Source of the DNA: Syngnathus acus
Taxonomy: Eukaryota; Chordata; Actinopteri; Syngnathiformes; Syngnathidae
NCBI RefSeq assembly: GCF_901709675.1
Contig: NC_051101.1
Coordinates: 6,778,501-6,842,500, forward strand
Reading direction: 5' to 3'
DNA length: 64,000 bases
This document shows, in pieces, positions 50,801-63,942 of this stretch; within the stretch, counting starts at the first letter, position 1; each line of letters begins with the position of its first letter. Position numbers and translations under genes: made by a program. The notes under the pieces were generated by a model. The model worked only from the letters and a program-made list of their open reading frames with translations, was not told the origin of the DNA and made no database searches.

Positions 50801-51544
50801 CAAATCAATTTGTACAATCAGCCTGTATAATGACGATGGTTGTTTTTGTCTAAACTAGGGGATGGAGGTGGAGGGGATGGAAGCAGTGGGAGTGAAGATA
50901 GTGGAAACGATGGGGGAGTTTCAACAATTTCTTTTCCAACAACACATTTTCCAACCACCTATGATATGCTGCGTGGGCCGGGAATTGTGGGTAGCAGTGC
51001 TGTTGGTGAAGATGGTGATGGGGCATCAAGCAACCCCGCAAGACTTGGAAGGGAGAACTTTACCACACATGCAGAGGTAAGTGCTGCAATTCCTAGTTAT
51101 TGCCCCTTTCAGGCAGCAAGACTGATAAGCCATGGTTAGCTGTTCATCTGTAAGATATATGCATCATTTCAGCTGACCCACTTAGAACTTTCAAAGATAG
51201 TCTTTTCGCTCGGATTCTGACATACTAATTAGTAATCTCATTCTAGTTAGTCACGTATTTCAGGGCTCTTGACTAACATTTGTCCTGGTGAGCTCAACTT
51301 TTTTTTTCTTGGATGCACTAGCACAAAAGTTAGATGCACTGCTTTTGTTTTCAACCGCATTGTGGCAATTTTACAGGTTTAATCTTGTTTCGCTTTTTTG
51401 CACTTTTCTGTGTGACAACAGATGGGTGACCGCGTGGGTCCTGTTGGAAACGGTGAAACCAGCACCTCGAAAACTTTATCCGGGGAAAATCAGGAACTCT
51501 TTCCTGTGAACTGGAGCATGGTTATGGATAGACAGGAAGCACTG
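47865..51544 (+). other. cep192: CEP192 N-terminal region (residues 1 to about 496)
   Basis: The first exon reads EPFPSFLGKSLDS and LGNVTLGSGPGLPVAASTVAK, matching the vertebrate N-terminus. Residues about 210-235 (DIS-EDDIDFNNLPDDELELYFKKLVP) are acidic and align with the human acidic stretch tied to PLK4 polo-box binding. The rest is low-complexity, Ser/Gly/Asp-rich and poorly conserved (GDGGGGDGSSGSEDSGNDGG near residue 384 onward), as expected of the disordered half of the protein. PLK4 binding is inferred from position and charge. Confidence 0.7.
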
Positions 51545-54500
51545 GTGAGTAGTAATATGATGCAAATGGTGCAAATTATTCTAGCCAAAATAATAGTAGT
51601 GTTACTTTGGTAAATAAGTAACATTTTGAATACTTCCAATATATTTGTTTCACATTAATGTGATAACCACTTACACAAGTTGACAATGCTGTTTGCTCCT
51701 GGTCTGTGTTTAGTACTTAAGGAAAACAAAAATGAACTTAAGGCAATACAACCAGTGAATGTGTGATAGGGTTTTTGGTAGCTCAGGTGGCATGACAATC
51801 TGTTGGCTCGTCTAAGAAAACTGGATAGCTAAAACTGGGTGATTATGCCAGGATGCCATGGAAAACACAGAGTCGAGGATGACAAATGAGAGAGCTGACT
51901 CTGCTTATGGGAAAAGTGAAGGTGGATCGAAAGGATCCTTGCTAGCCAAGTCCTCTTTTTCTCAACTTCAGGTTACTCAAGACAACTTCCACAACTCCAA
52001 GGTAATAGGGAATTTGCAATTCTATTCATGCTACATTTCCAAATGTTATTCTGTCAGATTGGTTTTGAAAAAAAAAAAAAAATCTCAATTCAGGTGCTGC
52101 CTTTGGCAAATTTAAGAGGAGGGCCGTGTGGTAACCCTGCAGCAGAGGCCTCAGATGTTACCAGTGAGGAAGATAACGATTATATTTCTACTTCGCTGGA
52201 ACCAAAATATTTCTGTCGGAGCTTCCAGGAGGAGCAAGATCACGACTGGAACAACTGTCCAGACTCCATGGAGTTAGAGTTTCAGCAAGGTTGGTGTTTA
52301 CAAATAGACCAAGACACATTTGTTGGAATTTTTATTTTTTTTTGTAAATGTGCAATGATGTTGAAGTCATGTTACTTTTACAATTTTGCTTGTCTCTTTA
52401 GGCGCTGGTGCCCAAAATAGTGTGGTGTACAAGAATGAAGAAGGGGAGTGGGTAACAGATCTGGCTTATTACACCTCCTTTGAGAAGGAAGTTGCTGAGA
52501 CGACACAAAACAATGAAGATTTTCAAACTGAGGACTTTGTTTCCGCTGGTATGTATCAAGTTAACAAATACCATCTGTATGTCCGCGTGTGTTCTACTCA
52601 CTGAACACATTGTTGATGCTGTGATGTCATTTGATATTATGCAGTATAGCTTCCATACTCATGTTTCTTTTGGCTTTTTTGTTTTTTGGTGCAGGCGATG
52701 CACTAGAAAAGATAGTCAAAGATCAAGTGGAATTTGAAAAGGAGCACCAATTTATGCAGGTATGGGTCACAAAAATGTGATGCTTATTGTAGTCCTTGCA
52801 ATGTGATCAAGCCCTTTCATGAAGCTTCATTGTCTGGCTCTGCAGTTATACAGTCAAACTCAACTGATCAAACTTTCAATTATCATTTTTCTGTGTCATT
52901 GCAAGAATCCAATATTATCCTTTGTTTCATTGGAAATTGCAGGAGGAGCAGATTGTATCAGCTAGCAGCAACAGTCCCTGTCAAAAAGAGTCCTCTTGGA
53001 AAGCTGGTAGTACCAGCTACATATTGATGAGGGCATCGCAAGTTTCCCCTGAGTTTAATCCAGGCGACCAAAGCTACTTGCGACTCTCATTAGGGCAGTT
53101 TTTTGAACAACGTTCTGAAGCCCTGGGCTGTCTCTGCAGTGGTAATAACACGGAAGGGGTTAAACGGGTGAGTCATACACAAATGCTGTTCTGAAATGTT
53201 GCCTCCATCAAGTTAGATGAAGTTTTATCAAGCACTATTTCTCACAAAGTGTCCGCTCTCTGAAGACAAAATTAATTTAAACTTTGTGTGACAGCACCAA
53301 CGTGCCTTTTGGCTTTAGCTTGACCCTTTCACGCGTTAAGATGTAACTTCTGTTTCTTCACCACTACAGCCATCTTTTGGATATAATATTACCTCTCCAG
53401 AGAAGAGGGAACCATTTGCACTACTTAACCCCTCTGACTTAATTGAAGAGAGCTCTCTTGAAACTGACTACATGCAAGTCAGTCAAGCAGACAAAACACT
53501 AAATCCTGGTGAGCACAGAGTAATAACATCCAAATGAATGGGAAATGACTAGACACATATGAATGACATTGGAGTCCTGATTGACTATGTTCCCTGATTT
53601 TTATATCAATATGTTTACAGATGATCTGGACCAAACAATTGCGGTATCTGGTGAAGCGGTTTCACCAAAAGCAAATGCAGACCCTGGCCCCTGTGAACAG
53701 AAGGTAAAAATCAGCTTGTTGATATTTAAATGTTTGTGGGAGTCAACGCCCTCCGCAATAGTTAGTTATACTTCCATGAAAACAGGACTATGTTAAAATC
53801 GTCCACCACTGGTTAAATGAGTTGACATCATCACAATGAAATGTGCCTTCTTTTTTAGGACCGTAGCGCCCTCGAAGCTAAGCGTGACTGCAATGAGGGG
53901 CCTTGCTCTGTCCCAAATATGGCGAGTCAGACCTACCTGTCACCCCAAAATAACAGTAGCAATCTTATGTTGAGTATCAGCACAATTGCATCAGCCATTG
54001 CTGATGCTTCCATCAGTACTGACCCATCACAGCTGGCTGCCATGATCATGGAGCTGTCCAAGAAAAGTAGGGAAAGGAATCGGACACAGTCCAATGAACC
54101 TGCGGGACCTAGGAAATCCACAGTGGAACCTTGTCCAAATGAACATGTAAAGCTTTATGCTAACTTTCTTTTAATTTATTAAAAAAAATACATTATTTGG
54201 AAGGTTTTTTTTTTTTTTTTTTTTTAAGTCTATCATAGATATGTTTATACTTAATACTTCATATTTATACCTAACTTGAAATTGATCACCATGCATTTTT
54301 TAATACTTTTCTGTTTTCTATCTAACTTTTCCTTCCCATTAGGAAATGTCAATGAATCACATTAGGAAATGTCAATGAATCACATTGATCTTGTAAATCT
54401 TTGATTGGTTTTATAATTAAATTGTAATACCCGCCTGTAAATCAAAAAAGGCAATGATCAAAATTAAGATGTTGCATTATTTATTGCAAACATAACGTTT

Positions 54501-57500
54501 TTCCTCCTTTTTCCCTCTATTAGCGCAACCCTGATGAAGATCAGAATGGCCTGTCTGTCACACTACAAAGAACTACCTGTGTTGAAGACCAGAGTGCTTT
54601 CTACATCGAGAAATACTTAAAAAATAACGTCTCCAGCTGCAGTGACACATCAGTCACTACCTTTGACCTCACTGGCTGGGCTGACAACATCAACCGAGCT
54701 CAAAAGAACCAGCCAGCATATATTGGACAACAATGTTCAGCAAAACAAACAGACAATGAGACGGGCTCCAAAAAAGAGGTGATATTCATAAGAGCAGCGC
54801 CAGCATTAAAGGAGAGTGCTTCTTCAATACCTTACACAAATGTATTATCCTCTGCTGACAAGGCTGATCTAAAAAGAAGCTCCATGCCTCATCCTGATTC
54901 ATCAATCAACTCTGCCAGCACTTTGGATTCCAAGAAATTACCCACACACACTGGACTTGCAGGTAAAAATAGTACTTGTGTCAAACTGCAAAGTCTCTCA
55001 GCAGGAACATCATCGGAACTTAGAATTAAGCTTGACGAGATAAATCCACAAGTATCCCATGTCGGGCGCTCCTGAGAGAATAATCAGAGTGGTCATATCG
55101 GCACGACAAGAGTATTATAAATAAACTAAATCAGTGACATTATTTGTTTACAGAGTTGCCAACAGAACCCTGTGTGGAAGAGACGCAGTGTAACTTCAGG
55201 CCCTCCACTTCCCCTCTGACTCACTCCTCTCCCAGTCAGAGCTCCCGACCTAAAGCTAAGAGGTACTGTATCACATAAAAGCTGCATATGTAGACTTTTT
55301 TTTTATTAATGCATTGACCTGATTATAAAGTATTAAAGGATTCATACAAATGACAATTCCGCTACCTAATATTTATTCACCGATGCATAGATGGAAGCAA
55401 AAGCCAGAATTCTACCCAGCCGAGAGTTATTGTATTGGTGTCTATTGTCCTTGTTAAATAATGCCCAGGCTTAAAAATCTGTCATAGAGAATGTTGTTGT
55501 TTCATTTGCAATTGTATTTTTGTTGTTTTCTTTGCAGTACTGTGCCTTCTCCAGGTGCCAGTGGCAAACGCCCAGGTCATGACCTCTCTCCTCATTCTAC
55601 CTGCTCCAGCCCCAGTCTTAGCAGGCTCACATACATCTCAATGAACGATGCTACAGTTTTGCCGACACCCGCAAGGCAAAAGGTACCATAGTATTTTTTT
55701 ATGGTATATAAATGTGTTTCAATGTTGTATTTGTCCATACACATATTTGTAAAACCTTCAACCAAATCAATTTTTAAGTGAACATCTTATTCTATTTACA
55801 TTGGTAATTCAGCATTACATTTTATTCTGTTATTGCCTAGTCAACTTTTGCGCCATGAATTATCAATGGATTATTCCTTTATTTATTTGGCAAACTAATA
55901 AAAGCATAATTTAATATGAATTAATTAGCAACTAGATTAGCAAGCTTGTAATGTGTTAAAATGACTGAACATGAAAAAGAAATTGCTCAGTATCATACAA
56001 TAAATATAGTAGTAGTACAGGACAGGCTGAAGTGATTATAAAGTAAAAAATAATTTTATTATTAGCTTTAACATTTTCTATGTTGATTCTGTTTTCCCCC
56101 CTCAGAATGATTGTACCATGGCACTCAGTACCACAATCATCAGATTTAGTCCAACTCCGCCTGTGGAACAAGATGAGGAAATATGCAGCCATTCCAAAAT
56201 CCTCGAAGTGGAGCCAAAACATTCTAAAAGTCTGGAACAGCTACCACCACAGCACTGTAAAAATCCAGAGACCTCATGTGGTAGCAGTAATCTGAGATGT
56301 ACCCGCAGCCAAAGCGAATGTAGCCATGGCTGTCCCGGTGAGAAAATTGTTGGTCTTTCAGCAAACTCCAAGAACCCACCCGAGTCCAATGTCAAGCAGG
56401 TCACAAAGGTTGACTCGGGCTGTAGCGGTAATTCTCATATTCCACAAAGTGGCCCCACAGTAGCTCCTCTGACATCTGACCAGTGGAAAGCTGCCAGCTC
56501 TGTCCCACCATTCTTTCCTGGTGGGCTTGGTTTACCTCAGTCCTACTCATCAGAGGGACTACACTATGGGCCCATGAAGTTTAAGCCTCCTTATCCTGGC
56601 TTGATAGACTACCCCCATCAAGGACATATGCAGGGTCCCTTGGCAAGCTCCCTCGTTAACTCTCAACTAACTCAGCAGTATTTACTACGACCTGATGCTC
56701 ACTTAAATCCTGGGGTCTATCATGTGGCAGCAACAGGAACCGGTCTCTACAGTGCGCCTCCTCCAGGCATGTTTTTTTTTTTTTTTTTTAAAGAAAGTAT
56801 TCATTTCATTGTTTCTTTAACTCTCTTTGGCTTGGTTAACACTGTCCTTTTTTTTTTTTTAAAAATGTACTTATTTAAGATGTGTCCAATGGTGAACCAA
56901 CAGCGAGGCACATCCATTCCACAGTACAACCTCTGGCGCTGGCAAGTGCCGCGGGGTCCTATCACCTTCCTATATCCTCCCAGAGCCATCGAGACATGCT
57001 AGGAAAACTCTACAGCCAATATGGTGGAGAACCAATGGTGGCAAGCTGTCTTGATGAGCTAAGAGGTAAAGTTTGATTTTAGTTTGATGCGAGTACAACA
57101 GATCATGTTTTCATATGTTCTTGTTTCTTCAGTTCAAGTGGTGGCGCCTGAGGAGCTGCAGTTTCCTCATGCCTGTTGCATCGGAATTGCTTCTCAAACC
57201 TCCCTAAGCCTCTTCAATCCCTCCGAAAGATGGCAACACGTGTCAATAACAATTACAAGTCTGGCCGTTGATGGAGAAAAGGTAGTGATGACTAACTTTA
57301 AATTTGAAATATCTGTGAGATTGTCCAGGAACTCAAAGCCTTGATTTGGGCCAACTCGTGGAGATTGATTTTGATATCTGGGTCGTAAATTGATGACAGC
57401 ACACTAGATTCATATTGTCCTCTTGTATTCTACCCCAATCACTGCAGATGGATAGTTTGCCTTACCAATGGCTGATTGTTAAAAACAAGACAGTCATTGG

Positions 57501-60500
57501 CCCCAAAAGTACAGAAGAACAAAAAGTGTTGTTCATCCCGCCAAAGGCTGGTGTCTACCAGTATATCCTCAGTGTTTGCTCCTGGCCTGCAACTGCCAAC
57601 ACAGAACTGGCTGACAGGGCCCATATTTTTGCCAAAAGGGTAGTGCTGGTTGCCATTGCTGAAAATCCTTCTGTAGAGGTGAGCCAACTATGAAATAATC
57701 TCTATTTCCTCTAGCGAGATGAAGTCATCTTCTTGAGGAGGATAGTAAAAGTAAAAATCTGCCATTGATTTTGTTTCTTAGGTTGACGTGGGTAAATCTG
57801 GATGTTTGGATTTTGGAGATCTGCCAGCAGGCAGTTCCAAATCCCTTCTTCTGAAACTCGTCAACATGACCCGAGCCACAGTGCCCATCCGACTTGTCAT
57901 CAGTGCGGTAAATCAACGCACAATGCATATCATTACTTTAGCGCACACACATGTCATAAAGTGCAGGGATACCGTCACCTCCAATGGTTGCTTTGGGATT
58001 CCAAAGTGATGTGGCATCTCAGGATTAGTGGGGGATTTGTAGTTGAAGAAATTCAAAACAATTGAATCATATTCCACTTGATTTATTTTCAGAAGGCGAC
58101 AGCATGGCGTTGCTTCTCAATGTCCAAACAGCACGTTTCCATACCATCAGAGGCAACACAACCAGCAGGTCACATGACCCCACTAATATCTCCTTCTGTT
58201 GTGAATCACGTGTTGCCTGCCAACCATGGAGAGGTTAGTTTTCTTTGAAGCTTTTCAAACTTTGTTAGCACGTTTGAATTGACGTGTAGATGGCATGCAA
58301 TTTTTGTTAATGAACCAAAACTTTAGAATTAGAATAAATGATGGTAAAGCTTCAAACAATTTCAGAGAGCCAATGTTGTAACGTGACCTCACCTACTTCC
58401 TTTTCTCCCTCCTAGAATCCTGAGTGTTTTATGGTTTGGGTTCATTTCAAAGCTCTCCAAAAGTATACAACGTCTTCAGGTATGAGGTTTATTATTGAAT
58501 TTGTGCCTTTATGATTCTTTAACACACTGAAATGAATTAATTGAAATCTGTTATTTATAGGAAACAACCATTTGTAGTCACAATTCAAAACGGTTCCTTT
58601 GTATCCTAATATTTCTGTTGCATACTTTCATCAAATACCTCCAAAATGAATAATAATATATATTTCTTACCATAGTGACATTAGCTTATTTTAGTGGCAG
58701 ATTTATCTCATGCCATGATTTAAGACCTCATCCCAGCCACGCACAGCTGAACCAAGAGCAAGGCCTGCTTTCCTTTGAATAACAACTAGCCCGCTGGATT
58801 TATCTGATCAAGTTCTAATTGTCAGGAACCTGCTGCATCAAAAATAAACAAACGTCTGTTTGTCAGGGGACTTGGGTCCAGCTGAAGAGTACAGCGCTCG
58901 TGTGGACATAGAAGTCGACTCTCCTGGTGCGAGTCAAGTAATCAAAAGTGTTCCTATCAGAGCTAGGTCTGGAACTGCAAGGGTCCACGCACCAAAAGAT
59001 CTGCAGGTATTTAACAATGGGAGTCATCAATGTTAACATGGACCAGAGGGTTAAAGGACAGGCTGCTACCCGAATGCAAGGCACCAAGAACTTGGGTGTG
59101 ATGTAATGCATGCAGCAAAAGTTGTACATCACAGTCAAAGATGATTTTTTTTTTTTTTAAACAAATTATGACCGACTAAAATTGCCTGGGCGCTTTAATT
59201 GGAGTTGATTGACACTTCTTATATTCAATAATTTAATCAGCTGGCAATTGTGTAAGCAATTACCAACTCATTTGATTTACTCTTATACTATAGTCTTCCA
59301 CATATACAACCTCTGAAATCCTCTGCCACTTTTTTTTTTAATACAAAACTGAACATATTGCTTCCCACAAAAGCAAGAATTGGTTTGTCTAAATGCTTAT
59401 ATTCACTCAGAATAGAAATTTGGTTGCTACTTGGTTTTCTTTAGAATGAATGTAATTTCATTTTCCTGCTGCGGGAATGTTAGTCTTTGTGTGTTTTGTT
59501 ACAGACTGTCTGCCTACGTGCGCCCTTGGGTAAATCTTGTCAAACGACACTACCGTTAAAGAATGCAGGAAACATTGACGTGTGGATGAAACTCAGGGTA
59601 ATTAGGAGTTTATTTCACTCAAAACAGCTGATCTTTGAATAAGGCTCTGACATTTTGTGCTCTTTTTGTACAATTCAATTGACAAGTTTTCCTTCCCCTT
59701 TTTTTTTTTTTTTTTTTTTAAAAGAAAAACTCCCTTTTCAAATTTCCTTATCTCTTTTTGCTCTTTTCAATAGTGCGATGATGTCGAGGACTGTTTCTCA
59801 GTGACACCTGATGAACTATTCCTTACAGTGGAAGAGGAGCAAGAAATTGTGGTCTCATTTAAAGCACGGGGTAACAAGAAATACAAAGCGAGGTATACAA
59901 ATATGAGCAAAAAATGGCATTTAAAAAAAAAAAGAAAAGAATACAAAAAAAAGTCAATTTAATCTTTTTCTATTCCAGCCTTCTCACTATCTTGGTGCTG
60001 CCGTCGGGGCCACAATATGAAGTAAAATTGAAAGGCGAGGTGGTCTCTGAAGAATCTGCCAAACCTGTTTCCTCTGCTGCTCCTCGTCCTAGTTTTTGCT
60101 TGGACGCTGACATCCCACCAATTCTGTCTAACAAGCAATTTGTGGCCTGGGGAGGTGTCACCTTGGGGCGAGCTGTGTAGGGACATTTACAGTGTTTTGT
60201 TTATGAATGTCATTACTTTTCATTTAATAATTGTAATGCAGAAATGAAACCATAATTTTATGATCTTAATAAAGTACAACTTTTTTTTTCCAGTCAGCAG
60301 AAACTGGTTCTAAGAAACAATTCACCCACTACCACCCAGCACCTGCGATTACTTATTCGGGGTCAAGACCAGGACTGCTTTCAGGTAAATTGATAGAAAC
60401 TGTTTGAACTGAATCTTAATATTTTCCTTTTTTCTACAGTATCTCGCTTCGTTGTCCGTAAAGTTGTTCATTTTATTAATCACCTGCATATTTACTGTTC

Positions 60501-63500
60501 AGATAATGTATGGATTGCTGGGTGGATATATCATACAATATGTAGTAAAACATTTTTTTAGATTAATCCTGTTCATTAACATTCGATGCACTCCATAGTT
60601 TTATTTCAATATGGCAATTGTAAAGTGAAGCAATTTTTTTTTTAATGTTTTTTTTTTTTCCTTCATCATTCTGTACAAAAACAATCTGACAATGACATCT
60701 GAATTATTGTCGACAATAGATTATTTATGTCGATTTCCGACTCTTACAGCTGCAGAGTTTGTTCAGTCCAGAAGAGCGCTTGACTCGACACGGAGAACTG
60801 TCCATCCGCCCACGAGAGGATGTGACTGTCCACATGTTATTTGCGCCCACAAGGGTAGCCTGCATGTTATCAAAGTTGGAGATCAAACAGTCTGGAACCC
60901 GGCCATCACAACCAGGGGTCAAATTCACTGTGAGATTGTTTCTCTTTTTCATTAGCCATTCTCAAAGTTTTGAGTCTTTCATTTATTATTCCTGCAGAGT
61001 TTACTATCGAGAAACTCGAGTTATGGTCGTATTGTGTGACTGTCTTTGCTCAGATTCCACTCTCAGGCTATGGTGGCACCAGCAACATAATTCTGGAGGA
61101 CCAGAGGAAGCAGGCAGATGGCTACGTGGCAACAATGTCAGACATTTCTATTAATCATGTTAGCAAGGTGTGCCTGTGTGTCAGAAACACTGGTTCAAGA
61201 GCAGCTTTCATTAAAGCTGTGGCCTTTTCTGATGTAATGAACCGGTCAGTTATGGACCCTTTTGTCATTAGCCTTTCCCCATCACAATTTGTCCTTAAGG
61301 AAAGAACACAAGAGGTAGGAGAAGGGACCACGGTCGTTTTGATATTGGGAAAATTACCATACAGTAATTGTGTTGTGCTGTTTCTTTTTTTTCTCAGGTG
61401 ATCACAGTACTCATGAAGTGTACACAAAGAGAGCAAATGCTGTGTCAGTCGAATCCACCTCTGCTGGCTACTATTGTACTGTTTTGTGGAGATGAGGTCT
61501 CGAGGCAACAGTACCGGAGGTTATTATTTGTTTTGTTTTAATAAGAAACTAGTTTTATCTTAAGTGATATTTTTTATATTCATAACTGAATATCGTTTCT
61601 CAAAATTGCAAAGTCTAACGAGTCTCGGATTGCCTTTTTTTTCCCCCCTCACATTTTCTTTTGTTCATGTTTCAGACTACTTCAAAGCAAACCAGATGCT
61701 GGTCAGAAAGTTCTTGCTGAAAACAGTTTGCTGAAAAACATTGGATTCAATGAGGAGTTCCTCGGAGAGGAGATCATTACAGAGCGTAAGACGTCTCACA
61801 CGAAAGAACAAAATATTACAAAGAACAACATGTTTATCCCGCCTGTTTGCTTCAAAATGTTTAAGCATTGACTTGTGATCTGTAAATGCAACTGATTAAA
61901 AGCGTCGTTAAGTAATAGTCAATTAAAAGAGATACACTTAAGAAAGGGCTATTTTTCATCAACATCAGAGTATATTAGGAGAATTTCTCTCTCAAGATCA
62001 CGAAAAATAAAATGCAAGTCGGATGTTTCTGATATAAATGTTTTGCAATACGTGCGCCGAATGACTTTGTTGGGCTCTGGCAAACTGACTTGTGTCACTT
62101 TCTCATAGCATTTGACCTGCCTCAGCGGCCAAATGAGGCCTATATCTTCTATGGCCACATGAGTAAAGTGGCAGTGTCATTACTTGGAAGCACAAGTAGC
62201 AAGGAGTTTGAGAAGAGCAACAGCCCTGCAATGATGCTGATCCCTGCTCGAGAAGACTTGCTAACAAAAAGGTAATACACGACTTGATAATGTTATCTTT
62301 TACGATCATAACACATTTAGCTAGTCTGGGAAAATCTATATCGTCTGAAATGGCATTATTGATTGTAGATTGGAGGTTCATTACTGTTAATCCTTCCTTG
62401 TGTTATTGGGGTGGGGGGTGTAACCAATCTTACCTTTTGCAGTTGATTTGATTCAATACTTACTGACATGTATAGTAGTTGATTATTTTTGTGCAGCTAT
62501 GGTAACTTTAACATCTATGTTACTGTTGTGTTCATTGCTAGTGGCATGGAAAATGGTAATGTGTCCTTGGACGTGCTCCCAGTTAAGGGTCCCCAAGGTC
62601 CAGGAATTCGAGTGACAGGGTCTCCAATAAAGGTACCATCATAGTTTTATTTCAGCAGTGGAATTTTGACTCTTAAGTGCTTTGAACTAGAAAATATATA
62701 TTTTTATTTCTTTTGTTTTACGCTACAGACCCAAGAGCCAGCACCTCGAGAGTCTGAGACATGGACTGTCCATCCAGAACAGCTTGTCCTCGCAGCTCCA
62801 AGTACGAGTGAGTACAAAAACCTGGGTTCATACTTTTGTGAAAGTTATGGAAATGGAAAATGCATTTGCTTAATATATGTGTATGAGCATTTATTGTGCA
62901 CTTTGAGATTTTTTGGAGATTTGTCGATAAATGCAAAGTGCATTATAAATAAAACCCTTATTATTATTATTTATTTATTTTGTAATTTTAGATGCGGTTG
63001 CAGCAGGCACAAATCTGGTCCAGATCAAGAACAATACTTCCAGAGAGTTAAGTTTTGATTTGTCCTGGCCTGCTCATTACCTGACCATTACGCCTCAGCA
63101 CGGAATCATCGAGCCAAAGTAAGAATAAATGGATTGCAATCTGATTATTGGTCTCATAGTAAATTTATGTGACTGTATTTTACAGTTAACTGCTTTGAAT
63201 GTAATTTGTGTTTAACTATACGTGCATTCATAGAAAACTACATTAGAAATACCTGTAAAATGTTGATGAAGTAAAAAATGTGCTTTTCAATGTGCCTTGC
63301 ACAAATTTCCCACCACTTCATACTGCAAGTGATTTGCAGTTTTAGAGTGTGATTTTAAAATTCAGCATATCTGTTCAGCATTTTTAGCCTTTGTGATGCA
63401 ATAGAATTTAGATTGGATTTAAGGATAGTTTACCTATCTTGTCTGGTGTGTGGATGCCTGTCCTGGACTTTGCAGCAATACTGAAGGTTTACCCAAAGTT

Positions 63501-63942
63501 AGTATCTTACTACTTTTTAAATTTTAGGTGTCACCTGCAGATTTTGATCAGTCCCAACCCTTCGCTCGCCAGCAAATCTGACATGTTCCCTTGGAACGGG
63601 AAGATATTTGTCCAGTGTGATGGGAAACAGAAGGTATAGGAGCTTAACAAACAATCCAATCAAGAAACCATGTTTTGTATGTGAGAAATCATCTAAAAAG
63701 ATGCAATTTGCAGGTGATCAAGGTCCAAATCCGTCGAGATCTGGTCCTAGATGTTTCCGCCGCACCAGCAGATTCAACGCTGTCAGCTCTATCCCCTCAC
63801 GCTGCCACTCCGATGTTGCCTCCAGTCAGACTGACCTCAAAGTCCACGCTGCCCGTAACACCACTGCAGTTATCTCAACCTCTGGTCAAGATCGGCAAGA
63901 AAAACATAATCTTTCCCAACACACCTTCAGGAGAAACATCAG
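47865..63942 (+). CDS. cep192: CEP192 (SPD-2 family), 3'-partial
   Basis: Centrosome scaffold that recruits PLK4, Aurora A and PLK1 for centriole duplication, centrosome maturation and spindle assembly. 44 coding exons give 7,141 bp (about 2,380 residues; human 2,537) and continue past the window. ATG context AATAAATGG is strong. Exons: 47865-48037, 48226-48336, 48791-48945, 49145-49206, 49344-49485, 49627-49739, 49860-49946, 50018-50170, 50293-50443, 50859-51076, 51422-51544, 51852-52001, 52094-52289, 52402-52548, 52695-52759, 52943-53167, 53370-53508, 53621-53703, 53859-54146, 54524-54962, 55154-55262, 55538-55682, 56106-56766, 56880-57065, 57133-57281, 57448-57678, 57782-57907, 58093-58233, 58416-58479, 58867-59006, 59505-59597, 59774-59892, 59979-60176, 60294-60384, 60750-60929, 61054-61314, 61398-61519, 61676-61785, 62109-62271, 62542-62632, 62729-62807, 62992-63118, 63528-63633, 63714-63942. 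All junctions keep frame; one intron (56767-56879) appears to be GC-AG. Confidence 0.95.
52402..54146 (+). other. cep192: CEP192 conserved central motifs (residues about 612 to 927)
   Basis: Three strongly conserved islands lie in otherwise divergent sequence. They are NSVVYKNEEGEWVTDLAYYTSF (two short parts, residues about 616-637), which falls in the segment linked in human CEP192 to Aurora A binding; SYLRLSLGQFFEQRSEALGCL (about 726-746); and ISTIASAIADASISTDPSQL (about 870-892). Their conservation marks them as functional contacts. The assignment to Aurora A/PLK1 recruitment is from family knowledge, not visible in the sequence. Confidence 0.7.
54338..54383 (+). repeat. 23-bp perfect tandem duplication in a CEP192 intron
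   Basis: The unit ATTAGGAAATGTCAATGAAT plus CAC occurs twice in direct succession (54338-54360 and 54361-54383) in the intron between exons ending 54146 and starting 54524. Each copy carries an ATTAG that looks like a splice acceptor. A recent local duplication; no function shown. Confidence 0.9.
56767..56879 (+). other. cep192: CEP192 short intron with GC donor
   Basis: The exon before ends CCTCCTCCAG and the next bases are GCATGT. The downstream exon starts after TTATTTAAG, and only a one-base phase links the two conserved frames. That phase is met by the CAG|GC donor. The intron is 113 bp with two long T runs. A weaker GT option (ACA|GTGCGC, upstream) also has the right phase but would remove four residues. 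Confidence 0.55.
57133..63942 (+). other. cep192: CEP192 C-terminal SPD-2/ASH (PapD-like) region
   Basis: From about residue 1,441 the protein becomes highly conserved: PEELQFPHACCIGIASQTSLSL, LDFGDLPAGSSKSLLLKLVNMTRATVPIRL, LSNKQFVAWGGVTLGR, RNNSPTTTQHLRLLIRGQDQDCFQ, SGYGGTSNIILE, RNTGSRAAFIKAV, DLPQRPNEAYIFYGHMSK, NVSLDVLPVKGPQG and HYLTITPQHGIIEPK. The repeated beta-sandwich pattern (NxG, LxFGDL, IRxxV) is that of the immunoglobulin-like ASH/PapD repeats of SPD-2 proteins that target the centrosome. The last repeats are outside the window. Confidence 0.85.

Noticed and set aside
56118-57002. Single 294-codon open frame running through the short CEP192 intron
   Set aside because: After the PPPG residues it encodes a phenylalanine run from a T tract and leaves the conserved frame. 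Splicing at 56766/56880 restores the conserved CEP192 sequence.
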